Below, one piece after another: positions 34,721-46,294 of a stretch of 46,995 nucleotides of DNA (position 1 is its first letter; each line of letters opens with the position of its first letter). This DNA comes from Alphaproteobacteria bacterium MarineAlpha3_Bin6 (GTDB lineage: Bacteria > Pseudomonadota > Alphaproteobacteria > Rhodospirillales > UBA2165), in NCBI GenBank assembly GCA_002938035.1, contig PTLH01000004.1:1-46995 (forward strand), in the 5' to 3' direction. Both the position numbers and the translations under genes were made by a program. The notes below the pieces were generated by a model that was not told the DNA's origin, did no database searches, and saw nothing but the letters and a program-made list of their open reading frames with translations.

Positions 34721-35194
34721 CTACTTAAATTGCACTTTAATTACTTCGTATATTTTGGAGCCGTTGGGGGTAGTGACCTCAACTGTGTCGCCGACTGTCT
34801 TTCCAATTAGTGCGCGGGACAAGGGAGAGGTTACACTTAGTTTGCCTGAATCCACATCTGCTTCATGGCTGCCAACGATTTGGTATGTGGATTTTTCATC
34901 TGTATCTTCATCCGCCACTTTTACAGTTGCGCCAAAGCGAACGACCTTACCTGCTAAAATTGTTGGGTCAATGACATCTGCCCGACTGATCACGTTTTCT
35001 AATTCCGCCAAGCGCCCTTCAATAAAACCCTGCCGCTCACGGGCCGCGTGATATTCAGCGTTTTCTGAGAGATCTCCATGTTCTCGAGCTGCTTCTATAG
35101 CCTTGATAACAGCCGGACGTTCTCCAACCCTCAGCCGCTTCAACTCTTCCTCGAGAGATTTGAATCCCTCTGCTGTCATCGGAATTTTTTCCAT
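34721..35194 (-). CDS. greA: Transcription elongation factor GreA
   Basis: MTAEGFKSLEEELKRLRVGERPAVIKAIEAAREHGDLSENAEYHAARERQGFIEGRLAELE; SPLSRALIGKTVGDTVEV. Confidence 0.98.
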   Translation of the reverse strand: MEKIPMTAEGFKSLEEELKRLRVGERPAVIKAIEAAREHGDLSENAEYHAARERQGFIEGRLAELENVISRADVIDPTILAGKVVRFGATVKVADEDTDEKSTYQIVGSHEADVDSGKLSVTSPLSRALIGKTVGDTVEVTTPNGSKIYEVIKVQFK

Positions 35195-35264
35195 AACTCT
35201 GACCTAATTAATATAAAAACGTGCCATCTGGAGACAATATCGTACCTTGTTTGGCCACAACCAA

Positions 35265-38200
35265 TTAACTTGACCCCCTAAAATAGGACTGTAATGATGC
35301 TACTTCAAGTCCTCCAGAGCATTGCTCGATAATTAAAGCTTCGATAGCTGAGATAGCTGCCGCTGCTCCTGTTACTGTCGTGTAGTGCGGGATGTTACCA
35401 ATTAATGCTGATTGGCGAATAGAAAAACTGTCTTCTATGGATTGCACCCCCTCGTTGGTATTTATTATTAATTGTACCTCATCAGATTTGATTGCGTCGA
35501 CGCAGTGTGGTCGACCTTCCAACACTTTATTTATACGCCGGACTGCAATACTTTGCGTGGCTAAGTATTTCATGGTGCCGCTGGTGGCCATGATATCGAA
35601 ACCGAGCCCTTGCAGGCGTTTGGCCAAAGAACAAGCAGCGTTCTTGTCTCGGTCTCTCACAGACAAAAATACTGTTCCCCGTTTGGGCAGGGCGATACCT
35701 GCCGCCAATTGAGATTTGGCAAAGGCACGAGAAAAATCCTTGTCAATGCCCATTACTTCACCTGTTGATCTCATTTCTGGTCCGAGAATTATGTCGACGC
35801 CAGGAAAACGCGAGAATGGGAAAACCGCTTCCTTAACAGCGACATGATTTTGTGAACTTCTTTCAAGAAGATTGAAGCTCGAAAGTTTTTCCCCAACCAT
35901 TACCTTGGCTGCAATATTTGCAATTGGTAGGCCGGTAGCCTTAGCGACAAAGGGAATGGTTCTACTGGCACGCGGGTTTACCTCCAAGATGAATACAGTG
36001 CCATCCTGAACTGCAAATTGTACGTTCATTAATCCTACTACACCTAAGGAGAGAGCGAGTTTTTGTGTTTGTAACTTTAGCTCTTCAACTATCTCATCGT
36101 GAAGTGAGTGCGGTGGTAATGAACAAGCGGAGTCGCCAGAATGAATGCCAGCCTCTTCAATATGTTCCATTATGCCGGCTATATAAACCTGTTCACCATC
36201 GCAAATCGCGTCAATATCCACCTCTACGGCGTCCCGGAGATACCGGTCGATTAAGATGGGTGTGTTACCCGATACCCTTACGGCGGTTTCCATATAACGC
36301 CGAAGGTTGTTTGCGTCGTGAATGATCTCCATTGCACGGCCACCCAGCACGTAGGAAGGTCGTATAACGACTGGATAACCAATTCTTTTAGCAATCTTTT
36401 CTGCGTGTTCAACGTTTGAGGCGATACCATTGGGAGGTTGTCGTAGTTCTAATTCAGTAAGCAGCATTTGAAACCTTTCCCTGTCTTCCGCGAGATCAAT
36501 CGCATCGGGTGCCGTGCCAAGAATGGGCGTGCCAGCGGTTTCAAGAGCATGACATAGCTTCAACGGTGTTTGACCACCAAACTGCACTATAACACCTTTG
36601 AGAGTTCCATTAACCTGTTCCGCTCGAATTAGTGCCATTACGTCTTCATTTGTAAGAGGCTCGAAATAGAGACGGTCGGAGGTATCGTAATCGGTTGAAA
36701 CGGTCTCGGGATTACAATTAACCATAATGGACTCAAAGCCCATCTCCTTCATGGCGAGTGCAGCATGGACACAGCAATAGTCAAACTCGATCCCTTGGCC
36801 TATGCGATTAGGTCCACTACCAAGAATTACTACTTTATTAGAATTCGACGGATAAATCTCACTTTCAGGTGGATTTACCCCATCGCCAGTGTAAGTTGAA
36901 TACATGTATGAAGTTAGCGCAGAATACTCGCCTCCGCAGGTATCTACCCTTTTGTAGCTAGGGGTGATCGAGGCGGCGAGACGTGCCTCAGTGACAGCTT
37001 CAGTTGTCATGTTTGTAAGTTCGGCTAGTCTAGCATCCGAAAATCCGAGAGTTTTCAGTTTGACCAGCCCGGGACCATCAAACGGTAATCCTGCAGATTT
37101 TAGGTTTTCCTCAACATCGACCAGTCGCTTGATTTGGTCTAAGAACCAAGGATCCAGCTTGCTTGCCATTTTAATATACTCAATTTCTAAACCATGTCGA
37201 AAAGCTTGAGCTATATAAAGTATTCTGTATGGCAGTTGTTGTGATAGGGTGGCGCATATAGCATCTCGATCTGGCGCGCCTTTAATCTCCACTTCATTGA
37301 GGCCGGTAAGACCAATTTCTAACGAACGTAGTCCTTTTTGAAGCGATTCGGCAAAACTCCGACCTATGGCCATGACTTCGCCAACTGACTTCATGGATGT
37401 GCTCAGAAAAGGTTCGGCTTGTGGAAATTTTTCAAACGTAAAGCGGGGAATTTTAGTTACTACGTAATCAATTGTAGGTTCAAAAGAAGCAGGTATGACC
37501 CCAGTTATGTCATTTTTAAGTTCGTCTAGTGTGTACCCTACCGCGAGTTTTGCGGCGACCTTTGCGATGGGGAAGCCAGTTGCTTTGGATGCAAGAGCTG
37601 AAGATCGAGATACCCGAGGGTTCATTTCGATGATCAGTAGTTGGCCATTTTCAGGGTTGACTGCAAATTGGACATTGGAGCCACCTGTGTCGAGACCAAT
37701 TTCACGAAGCACAGAGATTGATGCGTTCCGCATGACCTGGTATTCCTTGTCGGTGAGCGTCAAGGCAGGTGCCACTGTGATTGAGTCCCCAGTATGAATT
37801 CCCATTGGGTCTACGTTCTCGATTGAACAAACAATGATGCAATTGTCTTCTTGGTCTCGGATTACCTCCATTTCGTATTCTTTCCATCCGAGAACGGACT
37901 CTTCCACCAGCACTTCTCCCAGCGGGGAGGCTGCAATGCCATCCAATACGAACTTTTCATATTCCTCAGTATTGTACGCTATTCCCCCGCCGGCGCCACC
38001 GAGGGTAAACGACGGTCGGATGATCATTGGCAAGCCAATCTCGGCCATGGCTTTGCGAGCCTCACTGATATCTGAGACTAATTGACTTTTTGGACTTTTT
38101 AGCCCGATTTTATCCATGGCTTCGCGAAATTTTTGCCGATCCTCTGCTTTATCGATGGCCGTCGCCCGGGCACCAATCAATTCTACGTTATGTTTGTCTA

Positions 38201-38522
38201 GAATCCCCGATTTATGAAGTGACATCGCAGCGTTTAAGCTTGTCTGACCACCCATAGTGGGTAGCAAGGCATTAGGCTTCTCTAATCTGATGATGCGTTC
38301 CAAAAATTCCGGTTGGATTGGCTCAACGTAGGTTGCGTCTGCCATGTTGGGGTCTGTCATGATGGTGGCCGGGTTTGAATTTACTAGGATAACTCGGTAA
38401 CCTTCTTCCCTAAGTGCTTTACAAGCTTGAGTCCCAGAATAATCGAACTCGCAGGCCTGCCCTATCACAATTGGTCCGGCACCGATTATCATTATTGAGG
38501 AAATATCAGTACGTTTAGGCAT
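35265..38522 (-). CDS. carB: Carbamoyl-phosphate synthase large subunit
   Basis: 1085 aa; [42 protein letters not shown], duplicated ATP-grasp halves, C-terminal MGS-like domain. Confidence 0.99.
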   Translation of the reverse strand: MPKRTDISSIMIIGAGPIVIGQACEFDYSGTQACKALREEGYRVILVNSNPATIMTDPNMADATYVEPIQPEFLERIIRLEKPNALLPTMGGQTSLNAAMSLHKSGILDKHNVELIGARATAIDKAEDRQKFREAMDKIGLKSPKSQLVSDISEARKAMAEIGLPMIIRPSFTLGGAGGGIAYNTEEYEKFVLDGIAASPLGEVLVEESVLGWKEYEMEVIRDQEDNCIIVCSIENVDPMGIHTGDSITVAPALTLTDKEYQVMRNASISVLREIGLDTGGSNVQFAVNPENGQLLIIEMNPRVSRSSALASKATGFPIAKVAAKLAVGYTLDELKNDITGVIPASFEPTIDYVVTKIPRFTFEKFPQAEPFLSTSMKSVGEVMAIGRSFAESLQKGLRSLEIGLTGLNEVEIKGAPDRDAICATLSQQLPYRILYIAQAFRHGLEIEYIKMASKLDPWFLDQIKRLVDVEENLKSAGLPFDGPGLVKLKTLGFSDARLAELTNMTTEAVTEARLAASITPSYKRVDTCGGEYSALTSYMYSTYTGDGVNPPESEIYPSNSNKVVILGSGPNRIGQGIEFDYCCVHAALAMKEMGFESIMVNCNPETVSTDYDTSDRLYFEPLTNEDVMALIRAEQVNGTLKGVIVQFGGQTPLKLCHALETAGTPILGTAPDAIDLAEDRERFQMLLTELELRQPPNGIASNVEHAEKIAKRIGYPVVIRPSYVLGGRAMEIIHDANNLRRYMETAVRVSGNTPILIDRYLRDAVEVDIDAICDGEQVYIAGIMEHIEEAGIHSGDSACSLPPHSLHDEIVEELKLQTQKLALSLGVVGLMNVQFAVQDGTVFILEVNPRASRTIPFVAKATGLPIANIAAKVMVGEKLSSFNLLERSSQNHVAVKEAVFPFSRFPGVDIILGPEMRSTGEVMGIDKDFSRAFAKSQLAAGIALPKRGTVFLSVRDRDKNAACSLAKRLQGLGFDIMATSGTMKYLATQSIAVRRINKVLEGRPHCVDAIKSDEVQLIINTNEGVQSIEDSFSIRQSALIGNIPHYTTVTGAAAAISAIEALIIEQCSGGLEVASLQSYFRGSS

Positions 38523-38701
38523 TCAAATTACATTTTCCTCATTAAACAGAGCCATTAAGGATAGAAGCCTTAATTTGTTCTGATTTTTCTGGATTTTAGA
38601 TCTCATCGAGTTGAATAATAATTATACTTACAGCATTATCTTGGCTCTATTTTTCTCTCTTTAAGAGAAATTAATGATAAGTGTAAATTTGACATTCGTT
38701 G

Positions 38702-39892
38702 TCATCCCATTGCCATAAAATTCACAAACCGGTCAAAGAGATAATGGCTATCGTGGGGTCCTGGGGACGATTCCGGATGATGCTGGACGGAGAATATTGG
38801 ACTGCCTTCAACTCGGATACCTTCAAGTGTGCTGTCAAAGAGCGAGATGTGGGTTTCGATAACGCCAACAGGTATATAATTTCTTTCCACAACAAAGCCA
38901 TGGTTTTGGCTCGTGATTTCTATCTTACCTGTTTCCAAATCTTTTACCGGGTGATTTGCACCATGGTGACCATGATGCATTTTGCATGTTGATGCCCCCA
39001 AAGCCAAAGCAAGAATTTGATGTCCTAGGCAAATTCCGAAAATTGGAATACCAGTTTTAACCAATTTTTGGATCGTAGGAACGGCATAAGAACCAGTAGC
39101 TTGTGGATCGCCAGGTCCATTAGAGAGAAAAATGCCATCAGGTTTGTGTCCAAGAATTTTCTCAGCAGACGTATCAGCAGGTACAACCGTAAGTTTGCAA
39201 CCAGCGGCTGTTAAGGACCTGAGTATGTTGCGCTTAACACCAAAATCCATAACCACAACATTGTATTTTTCTCTGCTGGCATCCTCGTGACCTTGATCCG
39301 AATAACTTTTGGTTTCATTCCAATTGTAATTATTCTTACACGTAACTTGCTTCGCTAGGTCAAGGCCTTCGAGCGTCGGACAGGCTCTTGCTGCTTTAAC
39401 CGCGGTTTCTACATCTATTAGGCTATCATCAGAATACGCTATGACGCCATTAACATAACCTTCATCCCTAATTCGTCGGGTAAGTTGTCGAGTGTCAATT
39501 CCAGTAACGGCCGAGAGTTTATTTGTTTTTAGCCAGGTATCTAGGCATTGACCGGATCGCCAATTGGCTGGCTCGGTAATGTCTGTGGCTAACACGCAAC
39601 CCTTATTTACAGGGAACATCGCCTCATTATCTTCATCGTTTGTACCTACATTACCGATATGAGGGAAAGTGAATACGATGATTTGTCCAGCATAGGAGGG
39701 ATCGGTAAGGATTTCCTGGTAACCTGTCAGGGAAGTATTGAAGCAGATTTCGCCAGCGGTTTGATCAAAGGGGAGATTACAAACTCCGGCTCCGTAACCC
39801 CAAAAGATAGTGCCATCTTCTAGCGCCAATGCAGCATTACGCCCATTTGGTTGCGTGGAGCTAAGGTTGTGCGAGGAGTGAGTGTCCGGCAT
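38702..39892 (-). CDS. carA: Carbamoyl-phosphate synthase small subunit
   Basis: ALALEDGTIFWGYGAG...GQIIVFTFPHIGNVGTNDED...GICLGHQILALALGA...SQNHGFVV...QHHPESSPGPHDSHYLFD. ORF extends to 39937; ATG at 39892 also possible as start. Confidence 0.98.
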   Translation of the reverse strand: MPDTHSSHNLSSTQPNGRNAALALEDGTIFWGYGAGVCNLPFDQTAGEICFNTSLTGYQEILTDPSYAGQIIVFTFPHIGNVGTNDEDNEAMFPVNKGCVLATDITEPANWRSGQCLDTWLKTNKLSAVTGIDTRQLTRRIRDEGYVNGVIAYSDDSLIDVETAVKAARACPTLEGLDLAKQVTCKNNYNWNETKSYSDQGHEDASREKYNVVVMDFGVKRNILRSLTAAGCKLTVVPADTSAEKILGHKPDGIFLSNGPGDPQATGSYAVPTIQKLVKTGIPIFGICLGHQILALALGASTCKMHHGHHGANHPVKDLETGKIEITSQNHGFVVERNYIPVGVIETHISLFDSTLEGIRVEGSPIFSVQHHPESSPGPHDSHYLFDRFVNFMAMG

Positions 39893-40157
39893 GCAACGGC
39901 TAATTTTTTCTGTTATGTTGAGTCTGCGGCGGCCCAACGTTTAATGCACCCTAAAATGTCAAAAACCAACAATACAGCTTGGCAAATGGGCCAGATTTAT
40001 CTGATACCCTCCATGACTTAACTGGTCAAGGAAAAAAAAGAAAAAATATTGTTATTTATCAATGACTTAAAATAAAAACAACTAATTGACTCTTAAACCC
40101 CTTCAGGAGTAGCCTCCTCGGGTTTGAGCAAAAATGGGCACTAAGGGAGCCGTAGGC

Positions 40158-40616
40158 ATGTTGCGTGTAAAATTGGGTGATGCCCTGAAAGTGGCAATGA
40201 AGTCTAATAATAGACGGGCTGTTTCCACATTGAGGTTGATCTTGGCGGCACTTAAGGAACGGGACATCGCCCATCGTACCCAAGGAGCGGATGAGGAAGG
40301 TGTTGGCGAAGAGGAAATACTTAAGCTTCTGCAGTCAATGATCAAACAACGCCGCGACAGCATTGATGCTTACAACAAAGGTGGTCGCAAGGAACTTGCG
40401 GAAGGTGAAGCAGAAGAGATTGAAATTATAAATGAGTTCTTGCCGGAACAGATGTCAGATGTTGCGGTAGAAAATGCGGTGCGCGAAATCATCTCCTTGT
40501 CTGAAGCTTCCAGTATCAAGGATATGGGCCAAGTGATGGGTTTGTTGCGGGAAAAGTTTGCTGGTCGTATGGACTTTGGTAAGGCCAGTGCCATAGTGAA
40601 GGAAAAGCTAACTTAA
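40158..40616 (+). CDS. GatB/YqeY domain-containing protein
   Basis: LRVKLGDALKVAMKSNNRRAVSTLRLILAALKERDIA...QMSDVAVENAVREII...DMGQVMGLLREKFAGRMDFGKASAIVKEKL. ORF track start 40134 also possible. Confidence 0.95.
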   Translation: MLRVKLGDALKVAMKSNNRRAVSTLRLILAALKERDIAHRTQGADEEGVGEEEILKLLQSMIKQRRDSIDAYNKGGRKELAEGEAEEIEIINEFLPEQMSDVAVENAVREIISLSEASSIKDMGQVMGLLREKFAGRMDFGKASAIVKEKLT

Positions 40617-41060
40617 TCCAATCTTTAATAGGCCCATTCATTCTTCAGATTATTGAGGCAATTTTTCAAAGAATAAATCAATTGTCTAGTCGATGATGTG
40701 ACTTTTGGGCAGTAATGGAGTTTAGAACATATCAGATTGTAGGGAAAAATTAAGAAAACTTCTCGGATGAATTAATGATTTTTGGGGTGACTAAGCAGAA
40801 CGCATGCTCTTAAATGACTTTTAGCAGGAAACTTAATTTCTTTCTGGCAGTTATATGTGTGGACAAAATTTAGCCATTTAGGTCAAAAATCCTGATCTAG
40901 GTTTGTGAAAAACAAGGATCACGGGGATAAAGTAACAAAATTGTATATTCGTCGATGCAATACCGGTTGGCTACATTATGATGTCCACGCATATACTTGG
41001 TGTCTGGCAAATAACCCGCCAGCAACGGATAATACTTAGGAACCAGCAAGAAAGGACGGC

Positions 41061-42932
41061 ATGGCCTTTTCACCGCAGTTCTTGGACCAAATTAAAGATC
41101 AAATCGAGCTAGTCTCAGTAATTGGCCGCAGGGTCAATCTGAAAAAAAAGGGCAGAGAATACCTGGGTATATGTCCTTTTCACAACGAGAAAACGGCATC
41201 ATTCACGGTTAATGAAGACAAAGGCTTTTTTCATTGTTTTGGCTGTGGTGAGCATGGCAGTATTTTTGATTTTTTGATGAAGATAGATACCCTGACCTTT
41301 CCCGAGGCTGTTGAGCGGTTAGCGAACGAAGCTGGCTTAGATATGCCGTCGGAAACGCAAGAAAATGGGAAAAGATCCGAGTACATCCAGAAGCACTATG
41401 AGGTGCTGGAAAGGGCGAGTTTATATTACGAAGGGCAGCTACATTCACCTGAAGGGAAAAAGGCGCTACAATATTTGTTAGACCGCGGTATAAATTACGA
41501 TGCCATTAAGAAATTCCGTTTGGGTTTAGCACAGGAACAACGTGGTGGCCTTAAGGGAGAATTAATGCGGGCTGGGGTTGACGAGCAGCTGATGGTAGAA
41601 GTCGGCCTACTGATCGCACCGGAAGACAAACAAAAATCGCCTTTCGAGCGTTTTAGGAGCCGCGTAATATTTCCCATATCTGATCGCAAAGGTAGGGTGA
41701 TAGCATTCGGTGGTCGAATTCTTGGGGCAGGTGAACCTAAGTACCTCAATTCACCGGAAACTCCATTATTTCAAAAAGGGCGAAATTTATATGGACTAAG
41801 CCAAGCCCTGGGACCTGCTCGTGAGAAAGAGGAGTTTATAGTTACGGAAGGGTATACCGATGTGATTGCGCTCCATCAATCGGGTTTTGATACTGCCGTT
41901 GCACCTTTAGGTACGGCTGTTACCGAAGAACAAATTCAGCTTCTATGGCGCTTTGTTCGTGAACCGCTCATGTGTTTTGATGGAGATAGCGCAGGGCGAC
42001 GTGCGGCTATCCGAACAGCAGAAAGAGCTTTGCCTTATTTGAAACCAGGTTACAGTTTCCGTTTTACCATGCTGCCTGAAGGTGAAGATCCAGATAATTT
42101 TATCAAATCCCATGGACCAAAGGCTATGCGAGAAATGTTTGTCAACTCGATAAATTTATATCAGGTTCTATGGGATTTTGAGACTAGCGGATATAAACTT
42201 GATACGCCAGAGGAGCGATCATGGTTGGAGAAGCGTCTCCGTGAACGTGCTACGCAAATTGAAGACGAGACAGTTCGTCGGTATTATTTAACTGAATTCA
42301 AAGAACGCCTGTGGCAGAAATTCAGAAATGTGCAGACCCAACTAAGTTCAAATAAAAGGAAACAAGGTTACCCTCATAATCAACTCATGGAAAAATCAGG
42401 GATTGGTACACAAGTAGATAGCAAGAATCTTGGAGAGGCAATCCTAATTTATACATTAGTTTCGCATCCTTTATTGTTTGATCAAGTGGGAGAACGCCTT
42501 GGAACTATTACCTTTTCTGATCCAAATCTTGACAAGCTGCGCCAGGAAGTATTAATGACACTTACATCATTTGAAGAGTTGGGAGAGGGGCTTGACAGCA
42601 AGTCTTTGAAGGACCACTTAATAAAAACCGGATGTTCGGCTCTCATGAGCGGCCCTTTACGCCGACGGGTTAATAGCCACGCCAGTTTCTCCCGGCCAGA
42701 CGAAAATCTAGAAGGTGCAAGAATTGGTTGGGAACAGCAGTTCAGGATTTTCAAACGCGAACAGTTGCTTACGGAAGTGCGAGTGACCAAGGAGCGTTTG
42801 ATGAGGGATTTGAACCGCGAGGATTTTGAGTTGTTGAAGGTTTTAAAACAATCCGTGGCAGAGATTGAGGAGACAGATATGCCTTTAGATGATGCGGTGT
42901 CTGGCGCAAAAGACACTGGAACCGCAGCTTAA
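41061..42932 (+). CDS. dnaG: DNA primase
   Basis: CPFHNEKTASFTVNEDKGFFHCFGCGEHG zinc finger; FGGRILGAGEPKYLNSPETPLFQKGRNLYGL; EGYTDVIALHQSG TOPRIM. Confidence 0.99.
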   Translation: MAFSPQFLDQIKDQIELVSVIGRRVNLKKKGREYLGICPFHNEKTASFTVNEDKGFFHCFGCGEHGSIFDFLMKIDTLTFPEAVERLANEAGLDMPSETQENGKRSEYIQKHYEVLERASLYYEGQLHSPEGKKALQYLLDRGINYDAIKKFRLGLAQEQRGGLKGELMRAGVDEQLMVEVGLLIAPEDKQKSPFERFRSRVIFPISDRKGRVIAFGGRILGAGEPKYLNSPETPLFQKGRNLYGLSQALGPAREKEEFIVTEGYTDVIALHQSGFDTAVAPLGTAVTEEQIQLLWRFVREPLMCFDGDSAGRRAAIRTAERALPYLKPGYSFRFTMLPEGEDPDNFIKSHGPKAMREMFVNSINLYQVLWDFETSGYKLDTPEERSWLEKRLRERATQIEDETVRRYYLTEFKERLWQKFRNVQTQLSSNKRKQGYPHNQLMEKSGIGTQVDSKNLGEAILIYTLVSHPLLFDQVGERLGTITFSDPNLDKLRQEVLMTLTSFEELGEGLDSKSLKDHLIKTGCSALMSGPLRRRVNSHASFSRPDENLEGARIGWEQQFRIFKREQLLTEVRVTKERLMRDLNREDFELLKVLKQSVAEIEETDMPLDDAVSGAKDTGTAA

Positions 42933-43057
42933 GGCAAATTTTGGTGTAATTTCTTGGCATTGGCGACTATTTGGCGCCAGGCTGGCAAGTAAAGGATCAG
43001 AGTGACGCGTTCGGGTGACCCGAACCACTGAGATGAATTGTTTTTTGCGGAGTTCAT

Positions 43058-45055
43058 ATGGCAACCAAAGTAGCAGTTGAAAAGACAAAAGCACAGAACG
43101 TTTCACTGGATGGTCCTCTGTTGGATGCGCTAAATGCCGAAGTAAAAAAAATGATGGCACGTGGTAGAGAACGCGGCTATGTAACCTATGATGAATTAAA
43201 CACGGCCCTTCCACCTGACCAGGTTTCTTCAGAACAGATTGAAGACACTATGTCTATGCTCTCCGAAGTGGGCATAAATGTTGTCGAAAATGAAGAGACT
43301 GAAGATACGAACACCGAAACAGGAGAGAAAGAACAGGAAAATATAAGCGGTAATATAGACGAAAATGATGTGGGTCGGAGTGATGACCCTGTCCGGATGT
43401 ACCTTCGTGAAATGGGTGGCGTGGAACTTCTGTCACGAGAAGGTGAAATAGCTATCGCCAAACGCATCGAGGCCGGTAGGGAGATGATGATTGGTGGAAT
43501 TGTAGACAGCCCTATGACAATTCGAGCATTGCTGCAATGGCGGGATGCCTTAGATGAGGGTTTGATGCTCCTCCGTGATATTATAGATCTTGATGCCACA
43601 TACTCGGGGCCAAAGGAGGATAATACAATCCCCAATGTTGGCGAAATTGAGGTGCCCATTGGTGAGATTAGTCCCGATCGCCAACAGCAACCGACTAAAC
43701 AAACCAGCACCGAAGAGACCAAGTCGGAAACGTCTGAAAATAATGATGTGGACCCTTCTGAGGAAGATGAGGATGTAGAAGAAAACACTGTTTCCCTCGC
43801 AGTCATGGAAGAGGCTCTTCTGCCGGGTATATTGGAAAAGTTTGGCTCCATTAAAAAAACTTATGCTAAGTCAAGCCGTGCTCAAGCTAAACGGCTTAAC
43901 GCTATTAAAGAAGGCGACAAAATATCTTCTGGAACAGAAAAGAAAATTAACAAGTTGCGACATCAACTAGTCGAGTTGATGGAAGGAATCCACCTTAACA
44001 ATCATCGGATTGATTACCTTGTCGGCCACATGTATGACCTAAACCGAAAATTAATTGGCTTTGAAGGAAGGCTTCTGCGATTGGCTGTCTCAGCTAAGAT
44101 CAAACGTACAGAATTTTTGGAACAGTATTACGGCAATGAAATGGAGCCAAACTGGGTTAAACGAGTATCTCGATTAACAGGCAAGGGTTGGAAGGATTTT
44201 ACGAAAGAAAGCCAAGGTGAAATTAACAGAATTCTTGGTGAAATCGCAGAAATCGCCAATGAGGTAGGTCTGCCCATCTCTGAGTTCAGGCGGATAGTTG
44301 CTACAGTCCAAAAAGGTGAACGGGAATCCGCTAAGGCCAAGAAGGAGATGATAGAGGCAAATCTGAGACTAGTGATTTCAATCGCCAAGAAATATACCAA
44401 CCGAGGATTACAGTTTTTGGATCTTATTCAAGAGGGCAATATAGGGCTTATGAAAGCAGTAGATAAGTTTGAGTACCAGAGGGGTTACAAGTTTTCTACC
44501 TATGCGACGTGGTGGATACGGCAGGCTATCACACGGTCCATCGCAGACCAAGCGCGTACCATTCGTATTCCTGTGCACATGATAGAAACCATCAATAAGC
44601 TGGTGCGCACGTCCCGCCAAATACTGCACGAAATCGGTCGCGAGCCAACTCCGGATGAGCTTGCAATTAAGCTTGCTATGCCAGTAGACAAGGTTCGCAA
44701 GGTTCTAAAGATTGCGAAGGAACCAATCAGCCTTGAAACCCCGATTGGGGACGAAGAAGATAGTCACTTGGGTGATTTTATTGAAGATAAAAATGCAATT
44801 CAGCCTTTGGACGCCGCTATCCAGGGAAATCTTCGGGAAACTACCACGAGGGTTCTAGCCAGCTTGACGGCTCGTGAAGAGCGTGTTTTACGCATGCGTT
44901 TTGGTATTGGAATGAACACCGACCATACCCTTGAGGAAGTGGGACAACAATTCTCCGTCACTAGGGAACGTATCCGACAAATTGAGGCAAAAGCGCTCCG
45001 TAAGCTCAAGCACCCGAGCCGGTCACGTAAGCTTCGTAGCTTCTTGGATCATTAA
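43058..45055 (+). CDS. rpoD: RNA polymerase primary sigma factor (sigma-70)
   Basis: [103 protein letters not shown], region 4 [31 protein letters not shown]. Confidence 0.99.
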   Translation: MATKVAVEKTKAQNVSLDGPLLDALNAEVKKMMARGRERGYVTYDELNTALPPDQVSSEQIEDTMSMLSEVGINVVENEETEDTNTETGEKEQENISGNIDENDVGRSDDPVRMYLREMGGVELLSREGEIAIAKRIEAGREMMIGGIVDSPMTIRALLQWRDALDEGLMLLRDIIDLDATYSGPKEDNTIPNVGEIEVPIGEISPDRQQQPTKQTSTEETKSETSENNDVDPSEEDEDVEENTVSLAVMEEALLPGILEKFGSIKKTYAKSSRAQAKRLNAIKEGDKISSGTEKKINKLRHQLVELMEGIHLNNHRIDYLVGHMYDLNRKLIGFEGRLLRLAVSAKIKRTEFLEQYYGNEMEPNWVKRVSRLTGKGWKDFTKESQGEINRILGEIAEIANEVGLPISEFRRIVATVQKGERESAKAKKEMIEANLRLVISIAKKYTNRGLQFLDLIQEGNIGLMKAVDKFEYQRGYKFSTYATWWIRQAITRSIADQARTIRIPVHMIETINKLVRTSRQILHEIGREPTPDELAIKLAMPVDKVRKVLKIAKEPISLETPIGDEEDSHLGDFIEDKNAIQPLDAAIQGNLRETTTRVLASLTAREERVLRMRFGIGMNTDHTLEEVGQQFSVTRERIRQIEAKALRKLKHPSRSRKLRSFLDH

Positions 45056-45165
45056 TCGGGCATTGTGCTTGTGGTATTTTATGGGGTGAGTGAGCCCATG
45101 GAATGCCTTTCTAAGGGATATCCAGATCAATTTGATTAAATAATTATGTTTGTGGAGCCTGTAAT

Positions 45166-46218
45166 ATGAAATTTCAGGACGGTGGAATTAATACCTATGA
45201 CAAGAGCCGAGCAACGGAAGGGTTCACTCTATTTGCCCCCTTACGTCATGATAAAGGATACTTGATCAATATGGATGGAGAGGTTGTGAATCAGTGGCAA
45301 TTAAACACGGGTGGCGTGAACCGTTGTCGACTCACAGATAGTGGCAACTTATTTATTACCGAGATGTCAGAAGATGGACCACCTCTTTATGCCGGGAAAG
45401 GTGGACGTATACGTGAATACGATTGGGACGGTGCACTGGTGTGGGAACATCATGATGGCAACCAGCACCATGATGCTCGTCGACTTCCAAGCGGCAATAC
45501 ATTGTATATAGCGTGGGATCCATTCGATGTGGCGACAGCGAAAAGGGTTAGAGGAGGTCTGCCGGGAACGGAGAAAGAAGGGGTGATTTACGGTGATTCT
45601 ATCCGAGAGGTGACATCAGATGGCAAACTGGTCTGGGAGTGGGGAACCCGTGAGATGGAAATTGAAAATTATCCCATTTGTCCCTTATGTCCGCGTGCCG
45701 AATTTGCCCACGCTAACACCTGTTCGCCTTTACCAAATGGGGATGTATTGATCAGTTTTCGGGTGTTGAACCTCTTAATCATCGTCGATAAGGAAACTCG
45801 TAAGATCAAATGGGAACGTCAGGATATTGCATTTGGCCACCAGCATGACAGTCATATTTTGGACAATGGTAATATCTTGGTTTTTTGTAATGGATTTCAC
45901 GGACGAGACGTTGATATGGCCTCTTCAGTTCGAGAGTTTAACCCCGCCAATGGTGAAGTGATCTGGGAATTCAAGGCTAAACCAATGACGAGTTTTTTTT
46001 CGGCAAACATTTCCGGCGCTCAGCGGCTCTGGAGCGGTAATACTTTAATTTGTGAAGGAAACAGGGGATGTTTATTCGAGGTTGCGCCAGACGGTGAAAT
46101 TGTGTGGGAATATGTAAACCCATACCTGTCGCCTCATCCGGCGTTTGGTACAACCAATTGGATTTTCCGGGCTTATCGATACGCACCAGATGCACCGCAG
46201 CTTCAAGGTCGTTTTTAA
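45166..46218 (+). CDS. Arylsulfotransferase (ASST)-like beta-propeller protein
   Basis: Repeated propeller-type strands (LINMDGEVVNQWQL, IREYDWDGALVWEHHD, IREVTSDGKLVWEWGT, VREFNPANGEVIWEF, LFEVAPDGEIVWEY) with HHDARRLPSGNTLYI and HQHDSHILDNGNILVFCNG motifs of ASST family. Confidence 0.85.
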   Translation: MKFQDGGINTYDKSRATEGFTLFAPLRHDKGYLINMDGEVVNQWQLNTGGVNRCRLTDSGNLFITEMSEDGPPLYAGKGGRIREYDWDGALVWEHHDGNQHHDARRLPSGNTLYIAWDPFDVATAKRVRGGLPGTEKEGVIYGDSIREVTSDGKLVWEWGTREMEIENYPICPLCPRAEFAHANTCSPLPNGDVLISFRVLNLLIIVDKETRKIKWERQDIAFGHQHDSHILDNGNILVFCNGFHGRDVDMASSVREFNPANGEVIWEFKAKPMTSFFSANISGAQRLWSGNTLICEGNRGCLFEVAPDGEIVWEYVNPYLSPHPAFGTTNWIFRAYRYAPDAPQLQGRF

Positions 46219-46261
46219 ATTGATTGATTGTTTCTTTCATTTAATATTTGACCGTTGTTTG

Positions 46262-46288
46262 CCTGCTTTAAGTTTGTTTTAAAGCAGG
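46262..46288. terminator. Putative bidirectional hairpin between convergent ASST-like and chorismate mutase genes
   Basis: Perfect 10-bp inverted repeat CCTGCTTTAA (46262-46271) / TTAAAGCAGG (46279-46288) with 7-nt loop, placed 44 nt after one stop and 7 nt before the other. No long T-tract on either side. Confidence 0.55.
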
Positions 46289-46294
46289 AAGAAA

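Noticed and set aside
38523-38701. Possible small gene or riboswitch between carA and carB
   Set aside because: 179-bp AT-rich spacer with only a weak TCTCTT/AAGAGA dyad; no ORF or known riboswitch consensus recognised.
43186-43851. 221-aa minus-strand Ser-rich ORF
   Set aside because: Antisense to rpoD; Ser-rich repeats mirror the acidic codons of RpoD on the other strand.
45056-45165. Possible tRNA in the rpoD-ASST spacer
   Set aside because: Spacer contains a small ATGGG/CCCAT stem but no T-loop GTTCRA or cloverleaf pattern.
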